A DNA stretch of 64,000 nt from Amycolatopsis umgeniensis. Lineage in GTDB: Bacteria; Actinomycetota; Actinomycetes; Mycobacteriales; Pseudonocardiaceae. Shown here one piece after another: positions 9,130 through 16,642 of the stretch. The stretch spans positions 5,394,001-5,458,000 of the forward strand of contig NZ_JACHMX010000001.1 of NCBI RefSeq assembly GCF_014205155.1, written 5' to 3'. The first letter of the stretch is position 1; the number at the start of each line of letters is the position of its first letter. Under the pieces are notes generated by a model. That model saw only the letters and a program-made list of their open reading frames with translations. It had not been told where the DNA came from and searched no databases. The position numbers and the translations under genes were made by a program.

Positions 9130-10533
9130 GTGACCAAGATCGTGATCATGGGCGGAGGCCCCGCCGGTTACGAAGCGGCACTGGTCGCGGCCCAGCACGG
9201 AGCCGACGTCACCATCGTCGAACGCGACGGTCTCGGCGGCGCCTGCGTGCTCTACGACTGTGTTCCGTCGAAGACCTTCATCGCCTCCTCCGGCGCGCTC
9301 GCGAACATGCACGACCTTCGCGAACTCGGGATCAACACCGACATGGCCGACACGAGCGTCGACCTGCCGACCGTCCACGGCCGGGTGAAGGGCCTCGCGC
9401 TCGCGCAGTCCGCCGACATCCGCGCCCGTGTCCAACGCGAAGGCGTCCGCGTCGTCATCGGCCAGGGCCGGTTCGACGACGAGGAGACCGGCCTCGCCAC
9501 GCACAAGGTCGCCGTCACCGCCCACGACGGCACCGTCGAGATCCTCGACGCCGACGTCGTCCTCATCTCGACCGGCGCCACCCCGAGGGTGCTGCCCGGC
9601 GCGGTACCGGACGGCGAGCGCATCCTCGACTGGCGTCAGCTCTACGACCTGCGCGAACTGCCCGAGCACCTGGCCGTCATCGGTTCGGGTGTCACCGGCG
9701 CCGAGTTCGCGTCGGCGTACACCGAGATGGGCGTCAAGGTCACCGTCGTGTCCAGCCGCGACCGCGTGCTCCCGCACGAGGACGCCGACGCCGCCGCCGT
9801 GCTCGAAGAGGTCTTCTCGCAGCGCGGCACGACCGTCGCCAAGCAGGCCCGCGCCGACAAGGTCGAGCGGACCGAAAAGGGCGTCGAGATCCACCTCGCC
9901 GACGGCCGCGTGATCGAAGCCAGCCACGCGCTGATGACCGTCGGTTCCGTGCCCAACACCGTCGACATCGGCCTGGAGAAGGTCGGCATCGAGCCCGGCC
10001 CCGGCGGCTTCATCGGCGTCGACAGGGTTTCCCGCACCAGCGCGCCCGGCATCTACGCCGCGGGCGACTGCACTGGAGTGCTCATGCTCGCCTCGGTGGC
10101 CAGCATGCAGGGCCGCATCGCGATGTGGCACGCGCTCGGCGAGGGCGTCGCGCCGATCAAGCTCAAGACCGTCGCCGCCAACGTGTTCACCCACCCCGAG
10201 ATCGCGACCGTCGGCATCAGCCAGCAGGCGATCGACTCGGGTGAGGTGCCCGCCCGCACCATCATGCTCCCGCTCGCGACGAACGCCCGCGCGAAGATGG
10301 AAGGCCTGCGGCGCGGTTTCGTGAAACTGTTCTGCCGCCCTGCCACCGGCGTGGTCGTCGGCGGCGTGGTGGTGGCGCCGAACGCGAGCGAGCTCATCCT
10401 TCCCATCGCGCTCGCCGTCCAGAACCAGCTCACAGTGGAACACCTGGCACTGACATTTTCGGTGTACCCGTCGCTCTCGGGGTCGATCACCGAAGCGGGC
10501 CGCCAGCTGATGCGCCACGACGACTTGGACTGA
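9130..10533 (+). CDS. lpdA: NAD(P)H-quinone dehydrogenase, LpdA type
   Basis: Flavoprotein of the pyridine nucleotide-disulfide reductase family, 467 residues. An N-terminal FAD site (IVIMGGGPAGYEAA), the redox-loop region CVLYDCVPSK with Cys39 and Cys44, a second Rossmann site (AVIGSGVTGAEFASAY), and the ATG-type FAD motif (GIYAAGDCTG) are all visible. At the C-terminus, where dihydrolipoamide dehydrogenases have the HPT-E catalytic dyad, this protein reads VYPSLSGS, so the catalytic His is missing. That fits mycobacterial LpdA (Rv3303c), an NAD(P)H:quinone reductase and not a lipoamide enzyme. The GTG start has a GAGGAGGAG ribosome site. Confidence 0.9.
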   Translation: MTKIVIMGGGPAGYEAALVAAQHGADVTIVERDGLGGACVLYDCVPSKTFIASSGALANMHDLRELGINTDMADTSVDLPTVHGRVKGLALAQSADIRARVQREGVRVVIGQGRFDDEETGLATHKVAVTAHDGTVEILDADVVLISTGATPRVLPGAVPDGERILDWRQLYDLRELPEHLAVIGSGVTGAEFASAYTEMGVKVTVVSSRDRVLPHEDADAAAVLEEVFSQRGTTVAKQARADKVERTEKGVEIHLADGRVIEASHALMTVGSVPNTVDIGLEKVGIEPGPGGFIGVDRVSRTSAPGIYAAGDCTGVLMLASVASMQGRIAMWHALGEGVAPIKLKTVAANVFTHPEIATVGISQQAIDSGEVPARTIMLPLATNARAKMEGLRRGFVKLFCRPATGVVVGGVVVAPNASELILPIALAVQNQLTVEHLALTFSVYPSLSGSITEAGRQLMRHDDLD

Positions 10534-10613
10534 TCTTCTCCGGCGAAGCAACCCTCGCGGGGGTGACCGCGTCTAGCGCGTGTCGGTGTTTCGTTGACAG
10601 CTAGGGGTTTTTC

Positions 10614-11075
10614 GTGATTCGCAGGGTTCTCGCCGGTGTGGTGGCGATCGGTGCGGCGGTGCTGGCGGGGCCGGCGACCGGTCTCGCCCAGCAACCCCAG
10701 CCCGATCCCGGCGTCACGGTGCAGCTCAACGACAACACGGCCTACGAACTCGGGCTCGTCAACAAGTACGTGCACGGCGACTCCAACGTGGCGCTGGCGC
10801 AGTGCCCCGGCGAGGGACTGAAGGCGCCGCGGTCGACGACGTTCTCTTCGCCGGTGCTGAGCGTCGGGAAGTACGACTACGGGCCGCTCATCGGAGTCCC
10901 GGCGAACGTCAGCGCGGAGGTCGAACTCAAGGAGGGCACGGCGCCCGGCGCCTACCCGCTGACCGTGAACTGCAACGGAAAGTCTTATACGGCAACGTTT
11001 TCCGTTCCTTCCCGGCAGGTGGGCGCGGTGCCTTCCGGTGGCGCTCGTGCCGGGGACGGCAGTATGGCGTCCTGA
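10614..11075 (+). CDS. Secreted Ig-like protein, member 1 of sortase-linked set
   Basis: The 153-residue protein has a signal peptide (IRRVLAGVVAIGAAVLAGPATGLA, cleavage near 26) and one beta-rich domain with two cysteines (ALAQCPG and LTVNCNG), ending FSVPSRQ. The 'APGAYPLTVNC' strand resembles 'KPGKYPVTLSC' and 'KPGFYAVKANC' in the next two secreted proteins, so it belongs to the same family. Its tail reads VPSGGARAGDGS, a degenerate version of the PxGAPQTG motif of its neighbours, with no hydrophobic anchor. The start is GTG 10614 after AGGGG. A terminator follows at 11093. Confidence 0.75.
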   Translation: MIRRVLAGVVAIGAAVLAGPATGLAQQPQPDPGVTVQLNDNTAYELGLVNKYVHGDSNVALAQCPGEGLKAPRSTTFSSPVLSVGKYDYGPLIGVPANVSAEVELKEGTAPGAYPLTVNCNGKSYTATFSVPSRQVGAVPSGGARAGDGSMAS

Positions 11076-11092
11076 GTTCTCTGCGTTTCGCG

Positions 11093-11123
11093 CCGCCCTC
11101 GGATTTGCTCCGGGGGCGGTTTT
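11093..11123 (+). terminator. Rho-independent terminator after secreted protein 1
   Basis: CCGCCC (11093-11098) pairs with GGGCGG (11114-11119), with an inner CGGA/TCCG stem and TTTGC loop, followed by TTTT at 11120-11123. It lies 17 bp past the stop codon and separates gene 1 from the rest of the sortase locus. Confidence 0.75.
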
Positions 11124-11149
11124 CGTTGGGGTGAGTGGGGTCGAGGGTC

Positions 11150-11196
11150 GTGAAGGGCCCCTTGCCTACCCTGACGGTAGTGAAGGACCCCTTCAC
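11150..11196. repeat. Imperfect palindrome of the AAGGGGGCCTT intergenic family
   Basis: The arms 11150-11170 and 11176-11196 (GTGAAGGGCC... with ...GGACCCCTTCAC) pair over 21 bp with a few mismatches around a CTGAC loop. This is the main feature of the 329-bp gene-free stretch 11076-11404. A fragment CTTCATGTACTT at about 11224-11235 resembles the arm of the palindrome at 60012-60034. Nothing else was seen up to the ribosome site of the next gene. Confidence 0.6.
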
Positions 11197-11404
11197 GCGG
11201 CTCAGCCGAGGAAACCTTCACACCTTCATGTACTTCAGACGGGGCTCGGATTTCGCGATCTTTTCGTGACTAAACCGGGCAACCCGACCCCGGTTCGGGG
11301 CGTCATGAGGGTGTCGGAGAAACAGAGAACCGCCACTGGGGGAACAGGGGCGCGGAATTCTTCTTTCCGATTTCCATCCACATTCCTTTTTCAGGGGTAA
11401 TCCA

Positions 11405-12004
11405 ATGAAGCGCACCATCATGCTCACCGCCGGCACCGTTGCCGGATTCCTTCTCCTCGCGCCAGGCGCCGCTCTCGCGACTTCTCCGACGGGTGTTCCT
11501 TCGCCCTCTTCTTCGGCTTCGCCTTCTCCGTCGGCGTCCCCGACCGAGGACCCCGACGGCCCCGGCCCGCACGCGTCGCCGGTCGGGATCCTCGAGAACC
11601 TGACCCTCTCGCCCGCCAAGGGCAAGCCCGGGGACAAGGTGAAGCTGGACTTCCAGTGCGCCACCCGCAACAACGAGCTCGGTCCGAAGGTCACTTCGGC
11701 GGCCCTCACCGTCGACTCCGCGAACTCGGTCGACTCCAGGAAGTGGTCGGCGACGGTCAAGGACATCAAGCCCGGCAAGTACCCGGTGACGCTGAGCTGC
11801 TGGGGTCAGAAGTCGACGGTCACCTTCGAGGTGATCGCCAAGAAGGGCCAGGTCGCGAAGGTGCCGGCCGGTGCCCCGCAGACCGGTGGCACCGAGGGCC
11901 CCGCCGACCACATCGGCGTCCTCGCCGCCGTCGCGGGTGGTCTCGCGCTGGTGGTGGGCGGGGTCGGGACGGCCGCGTACCGTCGTCGTGCGGACCGGGC
12001 GTAG
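11405..12004 (+). CDS. Secreted Ig-like protein with full sorting signal (member 2)
   Basis: The 199-residue exported protein has a signal peptide (to ~ALA26), a Ser/Pro spacer, an Ig-like domain (LTLSPAKGKPGDKVKLDFQC ... KPGKYPVTLSC) with two cysteines likely to form a disulfide, and then the motif VPAGAPQTGG. This is followed by a spacer, a hydrophobic helix (HIGVLAAVAGGLALVVGGVGTAAY) and RRRADRA. Motif, helix and basic tail are the parts of a sortase signal, and a class F sortase gene begins 146 bp downstream. It is the only member of the set that keeps the membrane tail. AGGGGTAATCC precedes the ATG. Confidence 0.8.
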   Translation: MKRTIMLTAGTVAGFLLLAPGAALATSPTGVPSPSSSASPSPSASPTEDPDGPGPHASPVGILENLTLSPAKGKPGDKVKLDFQCATRNNELGPKVTSAALTVDSANSVDSRKWSATVKDIKPGKYPVTLSCWGQKSTVTFEVIAKKGQVAKVPAGAPQTGGTEGPADHIGVLAAVAGGLALVVGGVGTAAYRRRADRA

Positions 12005-12150
12005 CGATCGCGACCATTTCGTGACCTGTGCGGGCAACCATGCGGTCGCGTGTGGCGTCAGGCAGGCGTGGGGGTGAACGGCGAGCTGGTTCCGGTCTGG
12101 GGGCCGGGACCGGCTTCGTCGCTCTCGACCCGCTTTCTCAAGGGGTGAAC

Positions 12151-12822
12151 ATGAAGGCGACATGGATGCGAGGACGACGGGCGCCGCTGGTGCTCGCGGT
12201 CGTCCTGCTGGCCGTACTGGCGACGCTGGCGTTCGTCCTGTCCGGTCCTGGGGAGACCGGCCAGACCGCGGCGCCGCAGGCCGTCACGAGCCAGCCGGAG
12301 ACGCCGTCGGTCGAGCCGAGCGAGTCCGACGCGCCCGCTGACGGGGGTGCCGCCGTCGAGGGGATGCCGAAGGCGGAGCCGGTCTCGATCGACGTGCCGA
12401 AGATCGAGGCGAAGTCCAGTCTGGTCCCGCTGGGGCTCAACGAGGACAACACCGTCGAGGTGCCGCCGGTGACCCAGCCGATGCAGGCGGGCTGGTACGA
12501 GAACGGGCCGACTCCGGGGGAGGTCGGGCCTTCGGTGATCCTCGGGCACGTCGACGGGAACAAGCAGAAGGGCATCTTCTTCCGGCTGAAGGAGCTGGCG
12601 CCCGGCGACAAGGTCTCGATCGCCCGCAAGGACGGCAAGACGGCCGAGTTCGCGGTCACGAAGGTCGAGAAGGTGGCGAAGGACAAGTTCCCCACCGACG
12701 CGGTCTACGGCGACACGACCGCGCCGGAACTGCGGCTCATCACCTGCGGCGGGGTCTTCGACAAGGCGTCGCACAACTATCTCGACAACATCATCGTCTT
12801 CGCTCGGCTGATCCAGAGGTGA
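12151..12822 (+). CDS. Class F sortase
   Basis: Membrane-anchored transpeptidase expected to cleave a sorting motif and attach exported proteins to the cell surface. The 223-residue protein has a single N-terminal TM (PLVLAVVLLAVLATLAFVLSG), a ~70-residue acidic linker, and a class F catalytic domain: SIDVPKIEAKSSLVPLGL, GHVDGNKQKGIFFRL with His133, LRLITCGGVFD with Cys199, and YLDNIIVFAR where Arg219 is a plausible catalytic Arg. ATG 12151 has AAGGGG upstream. Its stop lies 5 bp before the ATG of secreted protein 3, so the two are co-translated. The three secreted genes with PxGAPQTG motifs around it are the obvious candidate substrates. Confidence 0.9.
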   Translation: MKATWMRGRRAPLVLAVVLLAVLATLAFVLSGPGETGQTAAPQAVTSQPETPSVEPSESDAPADGGAAVEGMPKAEPVSIDVPKIEAKSSLVPLGLNEDNTVEVPPVTQPMQAGWYENGPTPGEVGPSVILGHVDGNKQKGIFFRLKELAPGDKVSIARKDGKTAEFAVTKVEKVAKDKFPTDAVYGDTTAPELRLITCGGVFDKASHNYLDNIIVFARLIQR

Positions 12823-12827
12823 GTTCC

Positions 12828-13361
12828 ATGACCAGGTACCGGTCCGCCCTGATGGTGGCGGCGGTGGCGTGCGGGATGGCCCCGGCCGCCGCGTACGCCG
12901 AGGACGTCTCGGCCACTCCGACGACGTCCCCCAGCCCGCCGCCGATGCAGTACCCGTTCGTCGCCCTCTCCCCGTCGAAGTCGACTCCGGGGGAGGAGGT
13001 GCTGGTTTCGGTCGGCTGCCCGGTCGCCGACCTCGGCGAGGTGAAGTCCATGGCGCTGGACCGCATCGGGAAGTTCGAGGTGACTTCGGAGGACCCGGTG
13101 ATCCTCGGCGCCGTCGCGCATATCGGCGACAAGGTGAAACCCGGTTTCTACGCGGTCAAGGCGAACTGCAAGACGACGACGGTGACGATCAATCTCGAAG
13201 TGGTCGCGTTGCCGACTTCTTCGAGCAAACCGCCGAAGCCGACGGTTTCACCGAGCAAAACGGTTTCGCCGGTGAAACCCGCCGTTGGTCGTCAGGTTTC
13301 GAAGATTCCGGTGGGGGCGCCGCAAACCGGTGGCGGGGGAACCGCTTTTGTGAACTCGTGA
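12828..13361 (+). CDS. Secreted Ig-like protein with tailless GAPQTG end (member 3)
   Basis: The 177-residue exported protein has a signal peptide (to ~AYAED), an Ig-like domain with two cysteines (ALSPSKSTPGEEVLVSVGC ... KPGFYAVKANC), a Ser/Lys/Pro-rich spacer, and the C-terminus IPVGAPQTGGGGTAFVNS. The motif is intact, but the protein stops 12 residues after GAPQTG with no hydrophobic helix or basic tail, which is unlike a standard sortase substrate. The start is ATG 12828, with AGAGG overlapping the sortase stop; the in-frame GTG three codons upstream is less likely. Anchoring mode unknown. Confidence 0.78.
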   Translation: MTRYRSALMVAAVACGMAPAAAYAEDVSATPTTSPSPPPMQYPFVALSPSKSTPGEEVLVSVGCPVADLGEVKSMALDRIGKFEVTSEDPVILGAVAHIGDKVKPGFYAVKANCKTTTVTINLEVVALPTSSSKPPKPTVSPSKTVSPVKPAVGRQVSKIPVGAPQTGGGGTAFVNS

Positions 13362-13434
13362 TCGGTGAAAGGCAACCTTTTCCCATTCCCGGAAGTGTTC
13401 CTTGTGCGAGGGCTCGCACTGAGGGAGAAAGATC

Positions 13435-14049
13435 ATGGGAATGAAGACAATCGTCGTGGGCGCGGGTCTGCTCGCGATGACGGCGGGGTTGTGTCTCGCC
13501 CCGCAGGCGTCGGCGACGGCGCCGCCGCCCAAGCTCTGGGTCAGCCCGGCGACGGTCGCGCCGGGGCAGGCGCTGGAATTCACCGCGAGTTGCTACGGCA
13601 CGCGCACCGAGGTGACGTCGGCGGGCCTGACCGGTCCGGTCACGCTTCAGGTGCAGTCAGGCTCGGGGAATCAGGCGCCGTACATCGGGCACGGTAAGGC
13701 GGTGGGGAAGACGGGCAAGTACAAGGCGAGCTTCCACTGCGACGGTGGGCCGAACCTGCCGGCCGCCAGCGGGACCGCGACAGTCGAGTTCGAGATCGTC
13801 TGCCTGCCACCGACGGCAACGCCCACCGCGCCGCCGTCGAGCAGTAAGCCGCCGTCGAGCAGCAGCCGACCGCCGTCCAGCAGCCAGCCGCCGTCGAGTT
13901 CCAGCGCGCCGCCCGGGAGCAGTTCGCGGGCCGTCGTCCCGGCGGCGTTGACGAAGCCGTGCGGGACGCCTCCGGCCCCGGGCAGGAAACCGCAGGTGAA
14001 GGTGACGCCGAAGGGTGCGCCGCAGACCGGCGACGGCGCTCTCGGCTGA
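13435..14049 (+). CDS. Secreted Ig-like protein with tailless GAPQTG end (member 4)
   Basis: The 204-residue exported protein has a signal peptide (to ~ASA28), an Ig-like domain (VSPATVAPGQALEFTASC ... GKTGKYKASFHC), a repetitive PPSSSKPPSSS-type spacer at ~135-165 that could span the cell wall, and the terminal TPKGAPQTGDGALG. As in member 3, the motif is present but the membrane tail is absent. ATG 13435 or ATG 13441 could be the start; GGGAGAAAGATC precedes them. A strong terminator at 14057 ends the locus. Confidence 0.78.
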   Translation: MGMKTIVVGAGLLAMTAGLCLAPQASATAPPPKLWVSPATVAPGQALEFTASCYGTRTEVTSAGLTGPVTLQVQSGSGNQAPYIGHGKAVGKTGKYKASFHCDGGPNLPAASGTATVEFEIVCLPPTATPTAPPSSSKPPSSSSRPPSSSQPPSSSSAPPGSSSRAVVPAALTKPCGTPPAPGRKPQVKVTPKGAPQTGDGALG

Positions 14050-14056
14050 GCCTTGA

Positions 14057-14111
14057 GCGCGTGAAGGCCCCCTTCCCTCGGCTGAGTCGAGGGAAGGGGG
14101 CCTTCACGCGC
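14057..14111. terminator. 24-bp perfect inverted repeat between convergent genes
   Basis: The arms 14057-14080 and 14088-14111 are perfect complements around a GCTGAGT loop and contain GAAGGCCCCCTTCC. The element sits between the converging sortase locus and glpK. It belongs to the same repeat family as 11150, 59918 and 59974. There is no U-tract, so it may act as a bidirectional terminator or mRNA end-stabiliser. Confidence 0.7.
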
Positions 14112-14123
14112 GAACCGCGAGGC

Positions 14124-15638
14124 TCAGTCTCCGCCCTCGACCCAGTCGAAGGTCTTCGTGACGGCCTTCTTCCAGTTGCGGTACTCCGACTCGCGGCGGG
14201 CCTCGTCCATCGACGGGTCCCACTGCTTGTCCTGCGCCCAGTTGTTGCGGATGTCGTCTTCGCTCTTCCAGAAGCCCACCGCGAGCCCGGCCGCGTAAGC
14301 CGCGCCGAGCGCGGTGGTCTCGTTGACCACCGGGCGGATCACGGGCACGCCGAGGATGTCGGCCTGGAACTGCATGAGCAGTTCGTTGACGACCATGCCG
14401 CCGTCGACCTTCAGCGACTTCAGCGGGACACCGGAATCGGCGTTCATCGCGTCGATCACCTCGCGCGACTGGAACGCCGTCGCCTCCAGGACCGCCCGCG
14501 AAATGTGCCCCTTGTTGACGAACCGGGTGAGGCCGACGATCGCGCCGCGGGCGTCGGAGCGCCAGTACGGCGCGAAGAGGCCCGAGAACGCCGGCACGAA
14601 GTACGCGCCACCGTTGTCCTCGACGGTGAGGGCGTGCTGCTCGACCTCGGCCGCGGAGCCGATCAGGCCGAGGTTGTCCCGCAGCCACTGCACGAGCGAA
14701 CCGGTGACCGCGATCGAGCCCTCGAGCGCGTACACCGTGTCGTTCGAGCCGATCTTGTAGCAGACCGTGGTGAGCAGCCCGTTGTCCGACATGACCTTCT
14801 CGGTGCCGGTGTTGAGCAGCATGAAGTTGCCGGTGCCGTAGGTGTTCTTCGCTTCACCCGGCGAGAGGCACGCCTGCCCGAAGGTCGCCGCCTGCTGGTC
14901 GCCCAGGATGCCCGAGATCGGGACCCCGGCCAGCGCGCCCTTCTCGCGGACCTTGCCGTACTCCTCCGAGGAAGACCGGATCTCCGGGAGCATCGCCAGC
15001 GGGATCGTCATCTCTTCGGCGATCTCGGCGTCCCAGGCCAGCGTGTCGAGGTCCATCAGCATGGTCCGCGAGGCGTTGGTCGGGTCGGTGACGTGCACGC
15101 CGCCGTCGACCCCGCCGGTCATGTTCCACAGCACCCAGGTGTCCATGTTGCCGAAGATCAGGTCGCCCGCTTCGGCCTTCGCGCGGGCGCCGTCAACGTT
15201 GTCGAGGATCCACTTGATCTTCGGTCCGGAGAAGTAGGTCGCCAGCGGCAGGCCGACTTTCGCGCGGTAGCGCTCCTGCCCGCCGCCGAGCGCGCCCAGG
15301 TCGCTGACGATCTTGTCGGTGCGGGTGTCCTGCCACACGATCGCGTTGTACACCGGCTTGCCGGTGGTGCGGTCCCACACCAGCGTGGTCTCGCGCTGGT
15401 TGGTGATGCCGACCGCGATGATGTCGTTCGCGACCAGGTCCCCCTTGGCGAGCGCGCCCGCCGCGACGGCCCGCGTGTTCTCCCAGATCTCTTCGGCGTT
15501 GTGCTCGACCCAGCCCGCCTTCGGGAAGATCTGCTCGTGTTCCCGCTGGTCGACGGCGACCACACGGCCGGAGTGGTCGAAGATCATGCAGCGGGTCGAC
15601 GTGGTGCCCTGGTCGATCGCGGCTACGTACGAAGTCAT
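14124..15638 (-). CDS. glpK: Glycerol kinase
   Basis: FGGY-family kinase that phosphorylates glycerol to sn-glycerol 3-phosphate with ATP. The 504-residue protein has the N-terminal phosphate loop ([15 protein letters not shown]), the substrate region ([32 protein letters not shown]), and the C-terminal FGGY signature area ([23 protein letters not shown]). Full length. It lies 13 bp downstream of the aquaporin gene on the same strand, forming glpF-glpK, with glpD divergent; together they import and oxidise glycerol. Confidence 0.97.
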   Translation of the reverse strand: MTSYVAAIDQGTTSTRCMIFDHSGRVVAVDQREHEQIFPKAGWVEHNAEEIWENTRAVAAGALAKGDLVANDIIAVGITNQRETTLVWDRTTGKPVYNAIVWQDTRTDKIVSDLGALGGGQERYRAKVGLPLATYFSGPKIKWILDNVDGARAKAEAGDLIFGNMDTWVLWNMTGGVDGGVHVTDPTNASRTMLMDLDTLAWDAEIAEEMTIPLAMLPEIRSSSEEYGKVREKGALAGVPISGILGDQQAATFGQACLSPGEAKNTYGTGNFMLLNTGTEKVMSDNGLLTTVCYKIGSNDTVYALEGSIAVTGSLVQWLRDNLGLIGSAAEVEQHALTVEDNGGAYFVPAFSGLFAPYWRSDARGAIVGLTRFVNKGHISRAVLEATAFQSREVIDAMNADSGVPLKSLKVDGGMVVNELLMQFQADILGVPVIRPVVNETTALGAAYAAGLAVGFWKSEDDIRNNWAQDKQWDPSMDEARRESEYRNWKKAVTKTFDWVEGGD

Positions 15639-15651
15639 CGAAGCTCCAGTC

Positions 15652-16407
15652 TCAGGTCAGGTTGTGGACGGCGAGGAACAGCAGGGCGGCCAGGGCGCCG
15701 CCGATCAGCGGGCCGGCGACCGGGACCCAGGAGTAGCCCCAGTTCGGGTTGGCCTTGTTCTTGATGGGCAGCAGGAACGCGTACGCGATACGGGGGCCGA
15801 GGTCTCGGGCCGGGTTGATGGCGTAACCGGTCGGGCCACCGAGGGACTGGCCGATGACCAGCACGACGAACGCTACACCCGCGTAGCCGAGCGCGGAGTT
15901 GCCGAAGTTCGGCGTGCCGCCTTCACCTGACGCGTTGGCGTAGACCGGGCTGAGCAGGATCCACGCGACCAGCACGAAGGTGCCGATGATCTCGGTGACG
16001 AGGTTCCAGGCCTTGTTCGGGATCTGCGGCGCGGTCGAGAAGATGCCGAGCGTCTCGTTCCGCTGCGGGTGGTCGTCGAACTGCAGCTTGTAGGCCGCCC
16101 AGCAGAGCACGGCGCCGAGGATCGCGCCGACCATCTGCCCGGCGAAGTAGATCGGGACGTCCGCCCACTTCGTCTTGTCCGCGATGGCGAGTCCCAGTGT
16201 CACCGCGGGGTTGAGGTGCGCACCGCTCGGCGCGGCGATGCTCGCACCGGCGAAGACCGCGAACGCCCACCCGAGAGTGATCATCACGACGCCACCACCG
16301 TGGCCGTTGTTCTTGCGCAACACGTGGTTGGCGACCACGCCGTTACCCAACAGGATCAGGACCGCCGTTCCCAGCAACTCCCAGACGAATATGGCTCCCA
16401 CACTCAC
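15652..16407 (-). CDS. glpF: Aquaglyceroporin / glycerol uptake facilitator (MIP family)
   Basis: 251-residue channel with six TM segments and both NPA boxes: HLNPAVTLG in the first half and [11 protein letters not shown] in the second. The Asp after the second NPA is typical of glycerol-conducting members. The start is GTG 16407, chosen because a GGAGG site (16415-16419) lies 7 bp upstream; the longer in-frame opening has no such support and would add a polar stretch. First gene of glpF-glpK, diverging from glpD across 235 bp. Confidence 0.93.
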   Translation of the reverse strand: MSVGAIFVWELLGTAVLILLGNGVVANHVLRKNNGHGGGVVMITLGWAFAVFAGASIAAPSGAHLNPAVTLGLAIADKTKWADVPIYFAGQMVGAILGAVLCWAAYKLQFDDHPQRNETLGIFSTAPQIPNKAWNLVTEIIGTFVLVAWILLSPVYANASGEGGTPNFGNSALGYAGVAFVVLVIGQSLGGPTGYAINPARDLGPRIAYAFLLPIKNKANPNWGYSWVPVAGPLIGGALAALLFLAVHNLT

Positions 16408-16642
16408 CGTACGACCTCCACTTTGGACATTCCGCGCAGGGTCGAACACGGTGTGCTACGGCGCCCTTGCCGACCCACGTTCGAGGCACGTTACCGTCGC
16501 GTATTTGTTCCTTCCAGGCGCTGGCCGTACGAATTCTTTCAAGATCGGCGAGGGTTACGCCACATGTGTCACCCGCATAACGGACCGGTCGCGGCCGATC
16601 GTGCGATGCTGGAGTCACAGCGGCACCAAGGAGGAATGTCAC
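16408..16642. promoter_or_regulatory. Divergent glpF / glpD intergenic region
   Basis: This 235-bp region must hold the promoters of both glpF-glpK and glpD. I can see both ribosome sites (GGAGG for glpF, AAGGAGG at 16628-16634 for glpD) but no unambiguous -35/-10 pair. An IclR-type (GylR-like) operator would be expected from related actinomycetes; I could not identify one by eye. Confidence 0.35.

Noticed and set aside
8416..10551. 711-codon minus-strand frame over lpdA
   Set aside because: Antisense of a well-supported flavoprotein gene; its repetitive charged composition marks it as a shadow frame.
13800..13935. CRISPR-like or minisatellite array
   Set aside because: The repeats are short CCGCCGTCGAGCAGC-type units in frame with a PPSSS protein spacer, with no unique spacers.
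13959..15764. 601-codon plus-strand frame over glpK
   Set aside because: Antisense shadow of glycerol kinase; no domain and no ribosome site.
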